64,000 bases of DNA from contig NC_064433.1 of the NCBI RefSeq assembly GCF_023343835.1, forward strand, positions 30,535,214-30,599,213. The letters run 5' to 3'. Both the position numbers and the translations under genes were made by a program. The notes below the pieces were generated by a model. That model did not search any database. It was not told the DNA's origin and saw only the letters and a list, made by a program, of their open reading frames with translations. Shown here piece by piece: positions 35,001 to 50,000 of the stretch (the first letter of the stretch is position 1; every line of letters starts with the position of its first letter). The DNA is from Lagopus muta. Taxonomy: Eukaryota; Chordata; Aves; Galliformes; Phasianidae.

Positions 35001-38000
35001 CTGAGAATATTCACACTTTTTTTGCTTTTAACCATGACAAAACAAGAGCAACCAAATTTTGCCTTTGGCTTTAAGATTCATAGTACATTGCTGTGCCATG
35101 TATTTAATCTAATTACTGTAGCCAATTACATTTAAAAATTTCTGTTTATATGCATGAGAAATAAAGCATTTGCGTAACGTTTTAGATCCTGTAGAAAAAT
35201 TGCTCTTTTTAAAAACCAGCTGTCTTGTCATTGGCCAAAAATGCCAGAGCTGTTACAACATTGTTCTTTAGTGAAAGTCACGTGCCATTTTGAGTTTTAA
35301 AACCTGTATCGTTTGAGCAACAGCAAGTCTTTTGGTACTGTATCCTCCTGTGTTTGTGAACAGAATCTCAGGCATTCGAGAACAACGGCAATATGAGAAA
35401 TAGAGTTGTTTTGGCTAAGCACTGATATACAGAATTCCTTGTAGGCAACAGTTCCAAAGACTTCAATGGCCCTAAAAATATTTCCAAGAAACTGTTGGTT
35501 TTAATAATGACTGTGCAATTCACAGTAAGCATAAATGCAAGAGGTGAAGAGATCAACAAGAGTTCTCAGCCGCACTAATTTAACAAAGGAAGTGATGGTG
35601 AAAGTCTAAGGTTAAGCTGTTCAGTTAAAGCCAGAACGGAAATTGGGGCAAGAAAAAGAAAACATGGTGTCATAAAAATGATGACATCTCTATTTACAGT
35701 AGGAAGATTACTCACAGTACAGTTGTAAATGCTGGGTACAAAATGTTCTAATGGATTCTAGAAAGTAAGTCAGATTTGGTAATTGTGTCATATTGTCACC
35801 ACAGATATATCAGTTTCTTTTGATTAAATGATCAGGCATTCAGGTAAAGCATATGGCAAATCACATGCTTAGAATATTCAGTGTAGTTATGAAATATAGA
35901 AATGTGTCAATGAGTTCTCTTCATGGTAGGTAGAGAAGGGCTTTAATGAAGGTATTTAATAACAGTAAAAATCAGACAGTTTTGAGAGAAAAGGAAAGCA
36001 AGTTCTAACTTGCTTTAATCTAGAATGCATCAGTTGGTTAAAACAGCTGAAGGAGGTGTCAGGAGTGTATAGCTTCAAGTGAGTGGAAATACAAATGCTG
36101 CAAGGAGTTACTTTCTCTGGCTTTGGATCATTAAAGCTCTTAAGTGCATTCTTTAAGTGCAAACATTCCCATGGCAGTGATTGGGTGGTGACTGGACAGC
36201 TTGCAAGATCAGTTCTTAAAATGTTTATTTTCTTTCATTACTTTGCATATGTTTGGCAGGTTCTCCTACAGCAAAGCAGCAGCAAGCTGCTACATGTCCC
36301 TTTTAACTGTGGGTACAGAGGAATTTACAATGTCAGCGTTCTGTAGTGTGTTGTAAAATCTGTGCCACTACCTCAAGTCTTCTCTGTAGATTTATTGTAG
36401 CACAGAAATAGTGAGAAACAAACACAATTCAGTCAAGGGGAGTGAAAGATAGGGCCTTTTTTAATCATCAAAAGACCTTTTTTTGTGAGAAAGTTCAAGG
36501 AGCCAGAGCCACGTATCACAAGAATTATTACCTCACATGTGAGGTTGGGTAACTAATTAACAGAACTGTATTGTGTACTGACTGAAGTCCTGGCATTTGG
36601 TGCACGAAAGGAACCTCCTATGAAGTTCATAGAGAAATATTCTGGCTGTCATCTTTGTGAAGAGAACAATCTGCTTTTATTTCTCAATAATAAAGCGTTT
36701 TGAGATTATGCAAGTTCACCAGTGCAAGATGGTCATTAACTGTTTAAGTGACAGTCCAACTACTGCGTGTTGTTTTTGTTTAAGTTCTTTCTGTTTCATT
36801 TGCAATTGATTTACTATTAGATTGCACTTAGAGCCTCTTCTGTGCTTCTGGTGAAGAAGGAACAACCTTTCACATGTATGCAGGTTACAGCCTGAATTAT
36901 GTAAAGTATAACTTCCCCTAAATTTCAGTGTAGCCTCTGTCTTTATTCTGTGTTTGGACAAAGCTTAGTGAAGTAGAATAACATCCTCTTCTCCATTGTT
37001 TCTATTGATTCTGTGTCTTGGGATTTTGACAGGAAAGGGGCTCTGGTTTAAAGCCAGTTGGATTAGCAATCGAGGGTTTCAAGAATGCTGACATTATCAC
37101 AGAAGCAGCCAGAGCAATGAGTCTGCATGTGGGTCCAAGATTTTCTTCAACTTTGCTTTGAGCAGTGGTTCTGGTTACAGCTAACTCTAAAAATTTCAGT
37201 TCATTCTGACCTTCTTCACTGAGAAGACTTGTTTGCAGCACCTAGACAGCTGAGATCTGCTTTGTACCAAGGACTTCCAGGCAACGTAATAATAGACAAT
37301 TCTTGTGCTAACACTGCTGTCAGTAAGAGGGAGTTTGTAACTGTTCTTTGAGAGAATGTAAGTGGAGAATAGAGTGATTAGCTGTTGGATGTTTCCTTAA
37401 AAATGCTACAAAAAGGTAAATTCCAAAATCTACTTACTTGGCATCTGGCAGTGACTCTGCTGCATTATTGTTACTAAATGTATACATGTGCAAAAATAAA
37501 ATGTGCCCAGAATTATTGCACACCTCCCCATTTCTCTTACCTGCATATTTAAAACAATGCCAAGTGGGCAACACTGCTTGTGTCTGTGCTTTTAGCATCT
37601 GGAGAAGGTCTGGGAGCTAGACTGAGGAGGCTGTCCAGTTTGCTTTGGAGGTTATTTAGTAAGTCTCTTTCGAAAAATATTTTTTCTCTCCAAGAAGGAA
37701 TATAATTTCACAGATGAGATGCATTAGGCTGATTTATTTTCAAGATTCCTTTCTTGTTTGTTGGTTTTAGTTGACTATAACTCCAGTAGCTGAAAGCAGG
37801 TGCTGCTTGGAAGATGCTGTACGACTTGGAATTGACTGTATCTGAGGAAGGAAGCTTTTTAGATGCTATTGGCTCTTGCTGCCTCCTTCACATGAATATT
37901 ATGATGATGCTCCAGTATTCCACAATGAAAAATATCAATCAAATCTCCTAGATGTGCTCTGTGGGAGAAAATATAAGCAATAAAGTGTGTGCCACTACTG

Positions 38001-40335
38001 GTTGCACGCATGATGGTGTGCCATAATAACAGAATCTCTTGCTATGGATTAGCTGAATGAACCATTAATTCAACCTTCTGGAAAGAGAATACTTAGTAGT
38101 CATACTGAGTATTGTACTGATACTTATCTATGTAAAATACTCCTTTGTCCTTAGAGAAATTCCCATTAATTGTTTACAGCTAACCCAAATTTATTCAAAA
38201 AGCTTTTGTGATACAATTTATAAGAATTCTTTTGGATCTCTGGGTGCTTGCCAACTGTTGAATTGTTTATGCGTTTTGTTAAACTTTACTTCTTACTCTA
38301 ATCATCACTTCATGTATTAACATATTCATGAATGCAAAAGGGAACACGAAGACAAGGAACACATTCAAATATTAATTTGAGTGAATACTTTTCGAAGATT
38401 TGATCTGGTGCTATTCAAAATGCAGTGCTTCTGAATCAGGAGCAATAAAGTCACAAGAGAGAGCACTGGAAGTAATCCATGGACATCCTGTTCTTATTTG
38501 AAGTGGACTAAAGCATTCTGACAGATTTCAAACCTGCTGAAATATTGTTCATTAATTTTTTTTTCCTTTTACACCAGCATTATTGAGAGCACATCTTACT
38601 TATCTGTTCAAGGGTGGCTATGAAAAAGAGAGAAGACAGAAATATATTCATGAAAAATAGGGTGAGAAAAGAAGCAGAGAGTTGACTGTGTGAAGAAAGA
38701 AAGAGACACCCTGGGAAAGCAGCAGAGAAAAGGGAAAGAAAAAAAATCCTAATTTTTAAAAATATGACTCTTTAGAACTGAGACTGTGCCAAACCCTGGA
38801 CTTGGAGGCTGTTCTGTCCTTAATACATTGCACATGATTGTCTGTAGCTAGAAAAACATTTTTTGTGGGTTTTAAAAAATCAAATTACCCTTATATGAAA
38901 TAAAACAAACTATGAGTTTATATGACAGAGTAAAAAGAAACCAAATTCATTTTGCAAGCCTTTAGAGAGTTTAAAAATCCCTTAGGCTCACAAAAACTCA
39001 AACTCCTTAGCGTTCAAATATTCAAATATTGTAGGAGGTACAATTGACTTAATTCCATTTACTGTAATTAAGTTTTCATCAGACTCTTTCTATTTAGTTA
39101 ACTGATTCTCCTCTCAAAGCATGTTTGTATTAAAGGCAAGATCCAAAATACCATATGGATACTTCCTGTGCAATCTAGATAGACATTAAGTAAGGAGATT
39201 GGTTATAAAGCCTGCGTAACTTTAAAAGCTATAAGACTGTAGGCAGTTTGGTATCCCTCAGGAATGCCTTTCTGCTCCATATATGAAGTCTAGGCCTCTA
39301 GCTTAGCATCTTGACAGACCAACAAGGTCCGTTTTCTGATGCCGCGCTGCCTACCTAAGCTTATGACACTCAAACCTGAAATGCCAACTTGTCTTCTACA
39401 AAAGTGATACCTATTGATTGGAAGACATAGCTGGGATGTACATGGAGTTATATACTGAAACAAGGTAAGTGAAGCCTCTGATAGCCAATAGGGATATGAT
39501 GCAATTGAGTGAAGGTAAGAATGGCTGTCCAAGATCGTGACAAGAATTCACCCAGCCCTGCTACTTAACTGGCAGGGAGGTATGTATCATGGTCATGAAG
39601 GTGATTTCCAAGGTTGAGCCTCATTCCTTGCACTTCTGGTGACCTGACCACTGCAAATTCTGTGATCTAGGGAACTTCACTGTAAAATTGTAATGTGAGG
39701 TACTGTATATGTATGTTCTCTCAAATTAAAACACAATCCCACCTCCAAACTCCCAGTAGTCTTAAGTGGATGGCTAGAGTAAAACACAGTAAAAAGTGAT
39801 CTAATTGCCGCTTAAATCCGTATCAAATCCGTATCAATTTGGGACATCTTTGATGTTCCTTGTAAGGAATTGTACCCATCACATGAAAACTTTATCTTTC
39901 AGTTCTGTTTGAATTCTCATTTGGAGCTTCATCTGATATCCCCCACTCTTGAACTGGAAGATTCAGTAAAACGTTGGTGCCAGACTACCTTCTCCATGAC
40001 ATGACTTTACTTCTGCCACATCCCTCCTCAGCCATCCGTTTGCCAGACTGCAGAGTCCTGAACTGTCTGATCGTTTCCTGATATGGAAGTGGTTGCAGAC
40101 CTCTGAACATATGTCCTTGCTCTTTCCCAGTTTTTCTGTGTTACGTGCCTTCACTGTTGCTCTATAGAATAACGTGTATTCATTTTTCTTAGGATACATT
40201 TATAGATATATATGTATATAGGTGAGGATATGTAAGTACTTCTGATGTTTTTCACCAGTTCTCTTATCATGGATGTCTTCTTCCACAGATCTGTTTATTT
40301 ATGATTGTACCTGGACCAGATTTGGGAATTTGGGT
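32071..40335. other. Intergenic, no gene recognised
   Basis: AT-rich. Includes A- or T-runs at 32,430-32,444 and 33,690-33,705 and a perfect 14-bp palindrome cctcacatgtgagg at 36,531-36,544. The open frames near 34,410-34,900 do not resemble known proteins. No repeat family was recognised. Confidence 0.5.
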
Positions 40336-40338
40336 GCC

Positions 40339-40440
40339 ACAGAGTCACAGAATTGTAGGGGTTGGAAAGGACGTCTGGAGATCATGTCCTTCATTCCAGG
40401 CCAGTATGTGACCCCTTGACCAGAGTCACACAGTCTCTTT
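40339..40440 (-). mobile_element. CR1 LINE 3'-end fragment
   Basis: Starts with acagagtcacagaattgtag followed by gggttggaaaggacgtctgg, the antisense CR1 3' end. Similarity fades after about 100 bp. Orientation minus. Confidence 0.8.
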
Positions 40441-43400
40441 TGCAGACTCATTAAATAATGAGATCAGCAGTCATGCAGTACAGCTCCTCCAAAGCACCCT
40501 TACTGCAGCGTGGCTCCAGCCCTACTGCTTTAGGTCATCTCTGAGATGACAGAGCTTGTGGTCTATTTGGAATTGGGTGCTGGTTGTCTATAATTGCTTA
40601 GCTGTTATAACACTTTGTTTCTTCTTCCTCTAACTCAAATAGCATCTGCTGTGATACTTCCTCAAGTGCTTCCTCCTATGGATGTATTGAGTGTGTCCAT
40701 GTACCAGACAGTGTTAGTAAGCATGAAGAGTGGCACTGCAGGTGTTAGAGGATACGGGTCACAGAGCAGTTGTGTGCAGACAGTGACCTTGAGCCCCCTA
40801 CAGACAGGTACCAATCTGTGTTAAAAAGACAAAAAACTGCTGACAAAAATGTAGGGGAGAGGATATTTCAAGATTCACAGTTTGTGTTTAAGTGTTTAAT
40901 GTCTGCTTACATCCAACTTAGATGCCCAGGATCTCATGAGAAGCTATTTTTTAGCCTCCTTACGCATTAGTATTTCTATCTCACAGAAGTAGTTCCCCGT
41001 GTGAGGTGGTTGCATGGACATAGGTAGATGAAACATGCACTGACACTATCTTATTTGGGACTGAGTAAGTCCACAGTTTGACTGAATCTGTAGTAGATGT
41101 CACTGAATTGCACAGAAAGTTGCTGATAACCTATTACATCATCACAGTGGCCTACCACATTCAGCAGTTTCAACCTGGATATGAGGTCAATAATGTCCTC
41201 AGTGCCTGAGGTAGGAGGCAGAGGTTACAGTAAGGATCTGTCTCTACAGTTTCACAAAGATAGCGTTACTGTTATCCTTGCTTAGCACATTGGCTTGGGA
41301 TACAGAGTGATTTTGCGTTATCTAAGCCATGATCACTCAAAGTCTTCGACTGAGCCAAGAGGTGACATCTCTTCTCCTGCATCCTAGTACAGTAATTGGC
41401 CACCAAAGCCCTTTTTGTTCCTTATTCAAATCTTTTGGAAAAATTATCACTGTTCTTATGTTTTCTACTCTTCTCCTAAGAGCAAAACAAATCCTTCGTA
41501 GGGAAAAAGGTAGGCAATGATGGTTTGTGGAGCTGGTGAGGATAATCTTTCTTTCAGTGACTTGTTTTTTCCTGTAAGCACCTCCAAATGTTATTTCTCT
41601 CTGTGGGACAGGTTTATAAAATAATGGGTAAGTCATACTAATTATCCTGTGAGCTGTAAGGGCTGTCTGCTTTTCCTTTAGAGAGGAAGTCAGCTTTCAC
41701 ATCGTTGCTAAAATTCATAGCAAGATAGAGAAGGAGCTCATTTCTCACTGCAGTAAAGGAAGAAGGAAAGAACATAGAAGTTTGTGTCTGAATTTGCCTA
41801 TTTCAGTCTGCAAATACAGTGATTTGTAAATAGAGTTTTTGGGTGATATTTTCTCTACAGATGCAGAAAGTTCTGCAACCATGAGCTAACAACATGCTGC
41901 TCTGTTCGGCTGCTTGAAACAAATATAACTGATGCTGAAAAGTGAAATAAAAGCATCACTAAATTAGCTGCATAATGTCCAGATCAATGTATCTTTCTAT
42001 GAGCAAAATAGTGGGTGCTACTCTTCTTTGGGTCATAGCAACTGGTTATCAATGTCAACAAGTATGTTATAGCTCCAGATTGAGCTATGAAAGTGTCAGG
42101 GTTAGATTTTGTTATTTGGTACTTCATCATGAAATTCCAACTTGGCTGGATTCCCCACAGGAAATCTTAAACTAGAAATTCAGATATATCTGGGAATAAT
42201 GTTAGTGAGCAAAAGGCGATAATAATAAAAATAATGTGTACTTTCTATAGAGGAATATAAGCCTTTTTCTAAATACAAATCACTTCCAGTAATATCCCTC
42301 TCGTCCACTTCATTTCTTATGGTCTATATGAACCTGTTTGTGTTTATGAATACGGAATGAAGAATTCTGCTTTCAAAGCCTTGAAAGCTCTATTACTAGT
42401 GAGCTCATGAGGAAAATGGTGCTGATAAACAAACAAACAAACAAACAAACAAACAAATGTATGTTTGACCCATTGCCTCTTTATCCCCACTTAAGTGACT
42501 AGCGTTAACATCATTGTCCAACTATATTCATGCACAGGAGCTTTTACTTTGCTTTCCATCACTGAGTAGCTGTGCCTGCATGAAAGCAGTTGCTGTCATG
42601 TTAAAAGCATGTGAGATGACCTGCCCAAGTATTCTCTTGGTGATTCTTCTTTTCTGGAGCTTATTCACTAAATGTTCCTTCTAAGTTCCTTTGTTTAGTA
42701 ATGCATAAGCACTTACATCCTGCTATTGAAATTATTTTTTGCTTACAGTTGAAGTGATGTCATGCATCGTGCACACTAATATAATGTATATTATATATAG
42801 GTACTCATGCTTTTTTAGCCACTGTTTTATGAGTAGAGAAGAATGAATGAGGACATATGAAGTTATATAATTATTGACGTCTGCCTCGAGCACTGTAACC
42901 TGTTAATGTCAAAATATAAACCTGCATGATTATTATTGCAAAATAAGGTCACAAGAGTAGAAATACTCAAAATGCATTGGAATATGAGGAAAAGTATATA
43001 ATCAAAAGTTACTGTCAGCTATATTAAAGAAAATCATAGTTGATTTAACTTAATAGTACGTTCATCTCTGAAGTAAGAAATAAGTTAGTTTTGAAGAAAT
43101 TTAGCTGTAACTATTTTATAGTGCAGAAAAAATTTAAAACATGAATTGTACAGTTCCTGGGTCAGATTTTTTTGGTATTCTGTTTAGAGCTCCCATTTGA
43201 ATGATTTGTGAATAACATTCTGCAGAGTATATTTTTTCATTCTTCTGCCTGCAAAACAAGAATTGTTTTTATTTATACAAAATAAATCTTAATCAAAACA
43301 GCGTATAGCATAGTTCTGAACCAGGTAAGGATGTAATATGTTTTTTGGAAACAATTATCTGTTTATTAGACAATAAGGGTTGTCCCGTAGTTTTGTGTTT

Positions 43401-43933
43401 AAGTGTTGTTTTCTCATTTTCCAGAGATGCTTCTTTAAAATGCTGTTGATTCTGTTGACACTGGAGGATAAATGAATCTGTTGCTCATAAATAGAAACTT
43501 GTTAAGAGTTATAGTTCCTACCAAAGTTGAAAATAAAGTCTCATTAGATTACAATGCCTGATGTGAGGAATCATTAAGACCATTTAACGATCCTATGAAC
43601 GACCTACCTTTCATCTGAGAGAACTGGGAAAAGGCAAAGGCAGCACAGTTTGTTTTTCTACTGCACCCCATTTGTAGGCAGCAGTACTGCCGACGAATGT
43701 GCAGTAAAAAGAAACAAAGTCTGAAAGTTAATACCACAGGCGCCAAACACATGTCTGTGAAAGAGGAATGCAAGCAGACATTTCTACGTGCAGTACATTA
43801 ATTCCTAATAGGCTCTTTCTATTTAACAAAGGTCAGATTATTGGATGGAACAGAATCCAGTCTCATACTATGTACATTACCTTCCTTAGTGTGTGAAGAG
43901 TAACAGCACAGTTGTATTTCCTTGTTATGATTA
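40441..43933. other. Intergenic, no gene recognised
   Basis: AT-rich apart from the AAAC microsatellite. Open frames below 100 codons without family resemblance. Confidence 0.5.
42426..42457 (+). repeat. (AAAC)n microsatellite
   Basis: About eight consecutive AAAC units without interruption. Confidence 0.95.
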
Positions 43934-44075
43934 ATAGAATCACAGAATCATAGAATTACTGAGGTTGGAAAAGACCTCTAAGGTCATCTAGCCCAACTGT
44001 CCACCTACTGCCAATATTGCTCACTAAACCGTGTCCCTCAGTACTATAACTACTCATATAGAATCATAGAATCAA
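43934..44075 (-). mobile_element. CR1 LINE 3'-end fragment with a second terminal repeat
   Basis: Begins tagaatcacagaatcatag, then gaggttggaaaagacctcta and the ctaaaccgtgtccctcagt block of CR1. A second octamer-type tail (tagaatcatagaatc) follows at 44,059-44,073, so two CR1 ends may be nested or adjacent. Orientation minus. Confidence 0.85.
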
Positions 44076-47000
44076 ATATACTTCCACTTGTAACACAGGA
44101 CAGTTCAGTAGGTCAGACCTATCAGAGCTCACTATGTGGAAATCTGCCTTTTTTTTTTGACAAACAATTCTCTGTGTAAAGTGCTGTGTGCCCCAGAACA
44201 ACTGAAGGATGAGATGCTGAGAAAGACACGTAGGGAAAGGATGTTGAAAACTGGCATTTTCTTCAGTGCAACACTCCTTCTTCAGACTCCTGCTTCCCTT
44301 TTTAATTGCTGATGATGGGATGGGAAACATCAGATTGAAAACTGATGTCAGACAGCAGGGCATGACACGAGCTTGCTGCAGTCCCCAGTGAGACCAGGAT
44401 GGCATTGCCCAAGCCACAGTGCAGAATGGAGCTTTGTCTTTTGGGGCACATTTTCTACCTAAATTTGTGCTCTTAATTTAGATTTTGGACAAATTTGTAT
44501 GCCTGTTTTTGTATACAAATGACCAATTGTGTAGCTTATGACTGCAGGACTGTAGTTAGTTTTGTCAACATTCCTCTTGGCTTCTAAAGTCATTTTTGTC
44601 AACTAAGAACTACAAAGTTTGGTCATGAAGCTAAATTTACGCCGGATATGAACTTTACCAAATAGTGCAGTATTATTAGATTAAGGGAAGCAATATTGAA
44701 GAAGAATAGTACAGCCTGGAATTTTTTAATGCCTTTGGTACCCAAAAACTCAACAAAAATCAAAATGATTTCTGCATGAATAATTCATTTTTTCTTTTTT
44801 TTTTTTCCCCCAAGAAAAATTGCTCTGTACTGTGTGAATTTGTATTTCAATGATATTTTATGATCAGATTTCTGTACAAATATGTAATTAGTATGTACAG
44901 CTTGTCATTAGCATACTTTGAGCATTATAGATTTCATAGAATTGTGATTATTATTTTCCTTCATGTTGTCCCCCTATCCTCTCCAGAACTTCTTGAGAAT
45001 CCTAAATGATGATGAGTATAACATTTTTCTGCTCAGGTCATTCTTGAAAACACAATATTTGTTATGATGTAGTGAGAATAAAAGTTGTGAAGAATGTCTA
45101 ATAAAACTGTGGTTGTACCAGAGCATTTGAGTCTGCTGAGACTTGTTGACTCAAACCATACCACAGCATTGTGTAAATTTTAGGAGAGGAGAAGAAAAGC
45201 AGATTCTAGAATTTTTTTCCGCTTTCTCACTCCCTCACCAGCCCTTTGGGAAAGAGTGAAATTTCTTCTAAAGGTGCAGGGTGTGAAATCTCCAGATGCT
45301 CAGAAAGACGTATTTTGGTGTTACATAATGAAATCTGATGTGTGGAAATGCCCTTCGAAGGCTATTTCCTTTCTTTGAACAACACATGCTGTCATCAGCT
45401 ATTTTTGATTATCCTGTGAATTATGGTCCTGTCAAGGCAATGGCTCTGGTTACAAATGCTCCTTCATGCGTGGCAACAGACGTAATCGTGAGCATAACTT
45501 GGCCACTTGCAGTTGCATACGATGCTACCAGTGGCACTTGTTGGCATGGTCCTTGATGAAAAGCTGGGTCAAGACTATGTTTGTAATGTTTCTGTTGCTC
45601 AAAGACAACATAGTAACTCCTAAAACACACAGATTGGAAATGTGAGAAAAGCAAAATGACAGATGTTCAATCAACAATAAAAAACTTCTATTCTTGTTTC
45701 TTGGCTACCACATACGTACATGTGGAGAAAGAGTGCACAAGTCTTTTAGGGTGGCAATTCATTATACTGTTGTGATGCGACTGCAGAAAAATAATTGCTC
45801 TAATCAGTAAAAAAGTGAAAAGCTTAAACATAGGAACAGCAGATTTGAAATCCAGTCCCTGATTTCCACCTTCAAATGAAACTACACAGTACACAATGTT
45901 GATATTTCTTTAGTAGTACAATGAGTAGGATAAGTTACTATGCTTACTTCCATGCTCCTGTAGCAATCTAAACAGTTTAATTCCTTGCTGTTCACACTTT
46001 TGTAAGAGTTACTATATTTTACTTTTACCCTCAGGCTATGCATTAAACTATTTTCTCTCTCAACATATAATAGTCTCTACCTCCTTTACCTGCATTGTTG
46101 CTCTTTGCTGAATTCCTTCCAATCTGCAGATGTCATTCCAGTATTGAGATATCCAGATCTGTACACAGAGTCATACAAGACAGATCAATGTATCCTACTT
46201 CTCTACCAACACTATTGAATTATAAATTTTTAAGCTTATAAACATCTTGACATTCAGTATCCACTCAGTCTTTTCTACTAAGGCTGCTCTTTCTCAAAGG
46301 TTTAGAGTTATTATTCCCCATATATGTATTTTGTTTCTAAACTGAATCCCACTCGATTCTTTTTCCACTGGTAATTTTTTTTATCTTATGGTTTCATTTA
46401 TGAACACTGGTTCAGTTTCGATCTTTATCTGGCATCTCATCACTAGAAAAGCGGCCTCCTTTGATGAAGTCAGTAGCTAACTCTAGACTTAACGCCATTT
46501 CCAAAGAGAAATTCAGTGCTGTTACTCCTTACTTCCATGTTTTAAATTAGAAAACTAGCTTCAGCATAGCTTCATGCTGACTTGTGGGACAGTCACAAAC
46601 CACGTGCAAATTCAGCGTCTAACTTTGTACTGCTTTCTATATCAAACCATGGCAAGGGCCAGTATGCAACTCAGAAAAGAAGATGGAAAAAGAACTGCTC
46701 CCAGCTCTGCATAGTCTCCTGTTTCAGCTGCCAGAGGTGACAGACCCAGGCAGCAGTCAGAGCCCCCACGTGCAGACTGATCCTGTCCTTCTGAGATGAT
46801 GGAAAACAACCCCCATAAAACCCACATGGGTCACATGCTGGCAGTTGTGCCTGCACCACCTTTGCCAAAGCACCACCAATTCCCCTGCAATAAATAGTGC
46901 AGGTGTTTACTGGCAAGGGGAAAAACCACAGGCACAGGAGACGGCTCTCCTTGGAGTCACAGCTGCACAGTGAAACACACCCCCACAATATGCAAGCATG

Positions 47001-50000
47001 GCCACCAACCTCCAAATGCAAACCTCCTTCCTTTGATTTAGTGCTTGCCTCACATTCTCTTGTACGCAACAAACAAGTTATTTACTCTAGTAGCTGGAAG
47101 GGGAGAAAGTGGATTTGTGTTTTCCTAGGTGTTTTGGTAGTACTTTGTTATTATGGTTGAGTGGGTTTTATGCTACCTAAACAACCAGAAATATTCCAAA
47201 ATAACCTGGTTAACCAAGTAATTTAGTTAGCTCTTCAGTGAAAGTTTAATTTAACTCCCCCTCTCTGAGCAAAGCTTTTTTTTTCTACAAATTAAATGAC
47301 CCCATTCAGTTCCTTGGTTGATATTTCAGGACAGCTCTAATCTTGAAGCCCACAAGGAAGCATGGAACATTTGGTTGTAGGGCTTATTGCCCCCCGCTCT
47401 GTGCTGCCTGCTCTGTGACCACCGGGATCCTTCCCAGGGCGCTAAAAGCATCGGGGATGCAGCCTTGCTTTGTCTCCCAGGCATGCCCCTACCTGGGAGA
47501 GGAGAGAGTGAGCTTACGTTTTTCTTGGATGATCAGACTTAAGGGCAGAGCAGCCACTCATATCTGAAGAACTGTTTTCCTGCATTCTGGATTCTGATTT
47601 TGTTGTGAGGAATAAGGATGATGCAACTGCTCAGAAATGTTGAAGCAAAAGAACAGTCTTTAAAAATAATTGCTTCCTCCCTTTGTAAAGTGGCTACTCT
47701 AAGCATTGCGAATAGTTGTAATTAATCCTTAATACAAGTTATAGTATCTGTGTTACATTGTTATGTTTACTTAGATGTAAAATGCCTTATTCTTTGCAAG
47801 GTAATGACATAAATCCACTTTAGTCTCCATGACAGGCATGGGCAGCTCTAAACCAAAACATTAGGGGGAGTGTTAAAAAGCTAGCAAAATGCCAATATGT
47901 TAATTAATTAATCATAGGCATGTTTCAAAGCATTCTTTACACATCAGGTGGGGCTCCTGGGCTATTATGAAATGCCAAACTTCCCTCAGGGCTTTGAGGA
48001 TTGCACTTCTGAATTCCTCAGAAGTTCAGGGAAGTAAAAGGGTATGTTTTTGGTATGAGTCACTGAAGTGAGGTTGGAGATAAAGATTTCTTATTTTGTT
48101 TTATATTATGAGGGAGCAGTAACCAGCTAGCATCTCAGGAAGGAACAAGGTGGAAAGCAAATATGAAGTTTTACAAACCTGTGAGCCTTTTGTTCTAAAC
48201 TCACTTAACTTTTAATTTAGAACTGATTTCATTTTTCTTGACTCAACTTCAAGTTCAACCCCCTGGTACATATCAGCCAACCTTCTCTCAAGTTCTGGGG
48301 AGAAACTTATTGCTTGTGCCATCTCCTCATGTAATGGGTAAGTGAACATACGTGCTTTTTACTGCTGAGTACCAAATATCCTTGTTTTCTCCCAGCTTTT
48401 GGCTGTGGGTCTGGGAAGTACTTGCATGGTATCAATACACACAACTCCACAACTCCAGTGCCTCTCAAATAATTGCATTCAATTTCAATCAAACTCTGGA
48501 CTGAGCATGAAATATCATGAGATTTGAAGAAAGAAAATATCTAGCAGAATTGATGGTAGGTAATTTGCTTTATTTGTTTTTTTTTAATCCATAGGTGCCA
48601 ACATGACAGCTGGGAGGCATCCTTGGAAAGGTTCAGTCAGATAGCTGGATGGGCTGGAGTGTGTCAGGGGCCCAAAAAGAGCTCTCAGCATGTTGATAGT
48701 ATAAAGTAGGACTGTCTGAAAACGGTGATGTCTGTGTGCACAGATAGCAGCCTGTGCTGTCACCCACTGTCTCATCGCAGCTTCTTGGCCCAGAGAAAAT
48801 AGGTGGTGAATTGTGGGACACCTGCTCTGCCTAGAACTTTCACTTTAACTGGCAGGAAGAGTAAGTGTAATGGAATTTTTTAAAGGGTTGGGCAACTCTG
48901 TTTACATCTGACTCACGTTGCATGTAGATTCATGAAATCTAAAGCGATTCCTGGACTAGATACAGAAGAGAAGTGCCTCACATGTCAGGACAAAGCTAGC
49001 ACTGTGCGGCATGTTAGTGCTGACGGAAGGTCACTCGGTTTTGAGTTTTTTCTAATTAGCATTCTCACTTAGTATCTCATGCTTTACCTGCGGCAAAGTT
49101 GTGTAACACCCTGGGAATGCTTGTCTGCTTTCCCAGCGAAGGTGCAGAGAAGAGACAGTGTTCAGAGAACCCCTCCTAGGTCCTGCACAATTCAACCTGG
49201 AATATGTTCAGGCAGGACTTTGGGATTGCATCCAGTACTGTGGAGATATCACCGATGAAGCTAGAAGATATCCACATTGTTGGATATGATTCAAAGAATT
49301 TTCAGTCCACTGGAGAAATGAGAAGAGCAGAAAAAGCTTTTCTTCATTTGGAACCGTCACAAAAGCTCATTCTAAGATGAGTTCAGTGTGCAGTTAAATC
49401 GCTTTGTGAAAGGTGCCTTGTTTCCCAAGAAAACAGAGCTTCAGCAGAACTTCAAATATTTTGGTTGAATTCTTCTAGTTTGTTCTAAGACTTTGGTTGA
49501 TGTTTTAAAAATATGTCATCAGGAAAGGAGAAAAGCTCAGATGAATGTTGGTGAGAAACAAGAGCAGCCTTTCACCTGGATTTGTTCTGCAATAATCATG
49601 GGAATACAAGCATGAACTCAAACAAATATGGAAAGGGAGTGGCTTACTCAAAGCCTTATAAATAAAGTACAAAGTTATCACAATGGGATCTTTAAACTTG
49701 GTTGAATGTTTGGTAACCAGGAAAGATTTGGCAAGGATCTCTTATTTACATTCTCCTGGATTCAGCTGTTTTTAGCTATTTGCTTCTTGCTTTCAGCTAA
49801 AATGAAAGCGCACAGGAGAACTCCTCTTTTACAGATTTAAAATAGGTATTACTGTGCATTCTTTTGTGTGGTAGGAGAATATCTTGGATTAAAACATTAA
49901 ACAAATATTCTAATAAAAGAATTTATTTTTTTTTCTTGTTAAGGCGATCGTGAAATAAGTGTGCCCCAAACACAGCTCTGACACAACTGAAGAAGTGTAA

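Noticed and set aside
46085..46250. Possible very old antisense CR1 piece
   Set aside because: Only short, scattered similarity to CR1 phrases; not firm enough to list as an element.
46671..47072. 133-codon minus-strand open frame
   Set aside because: No recognisable domain, no exon context and no codon or composition feature beyond a moderately GC-rich stretch.
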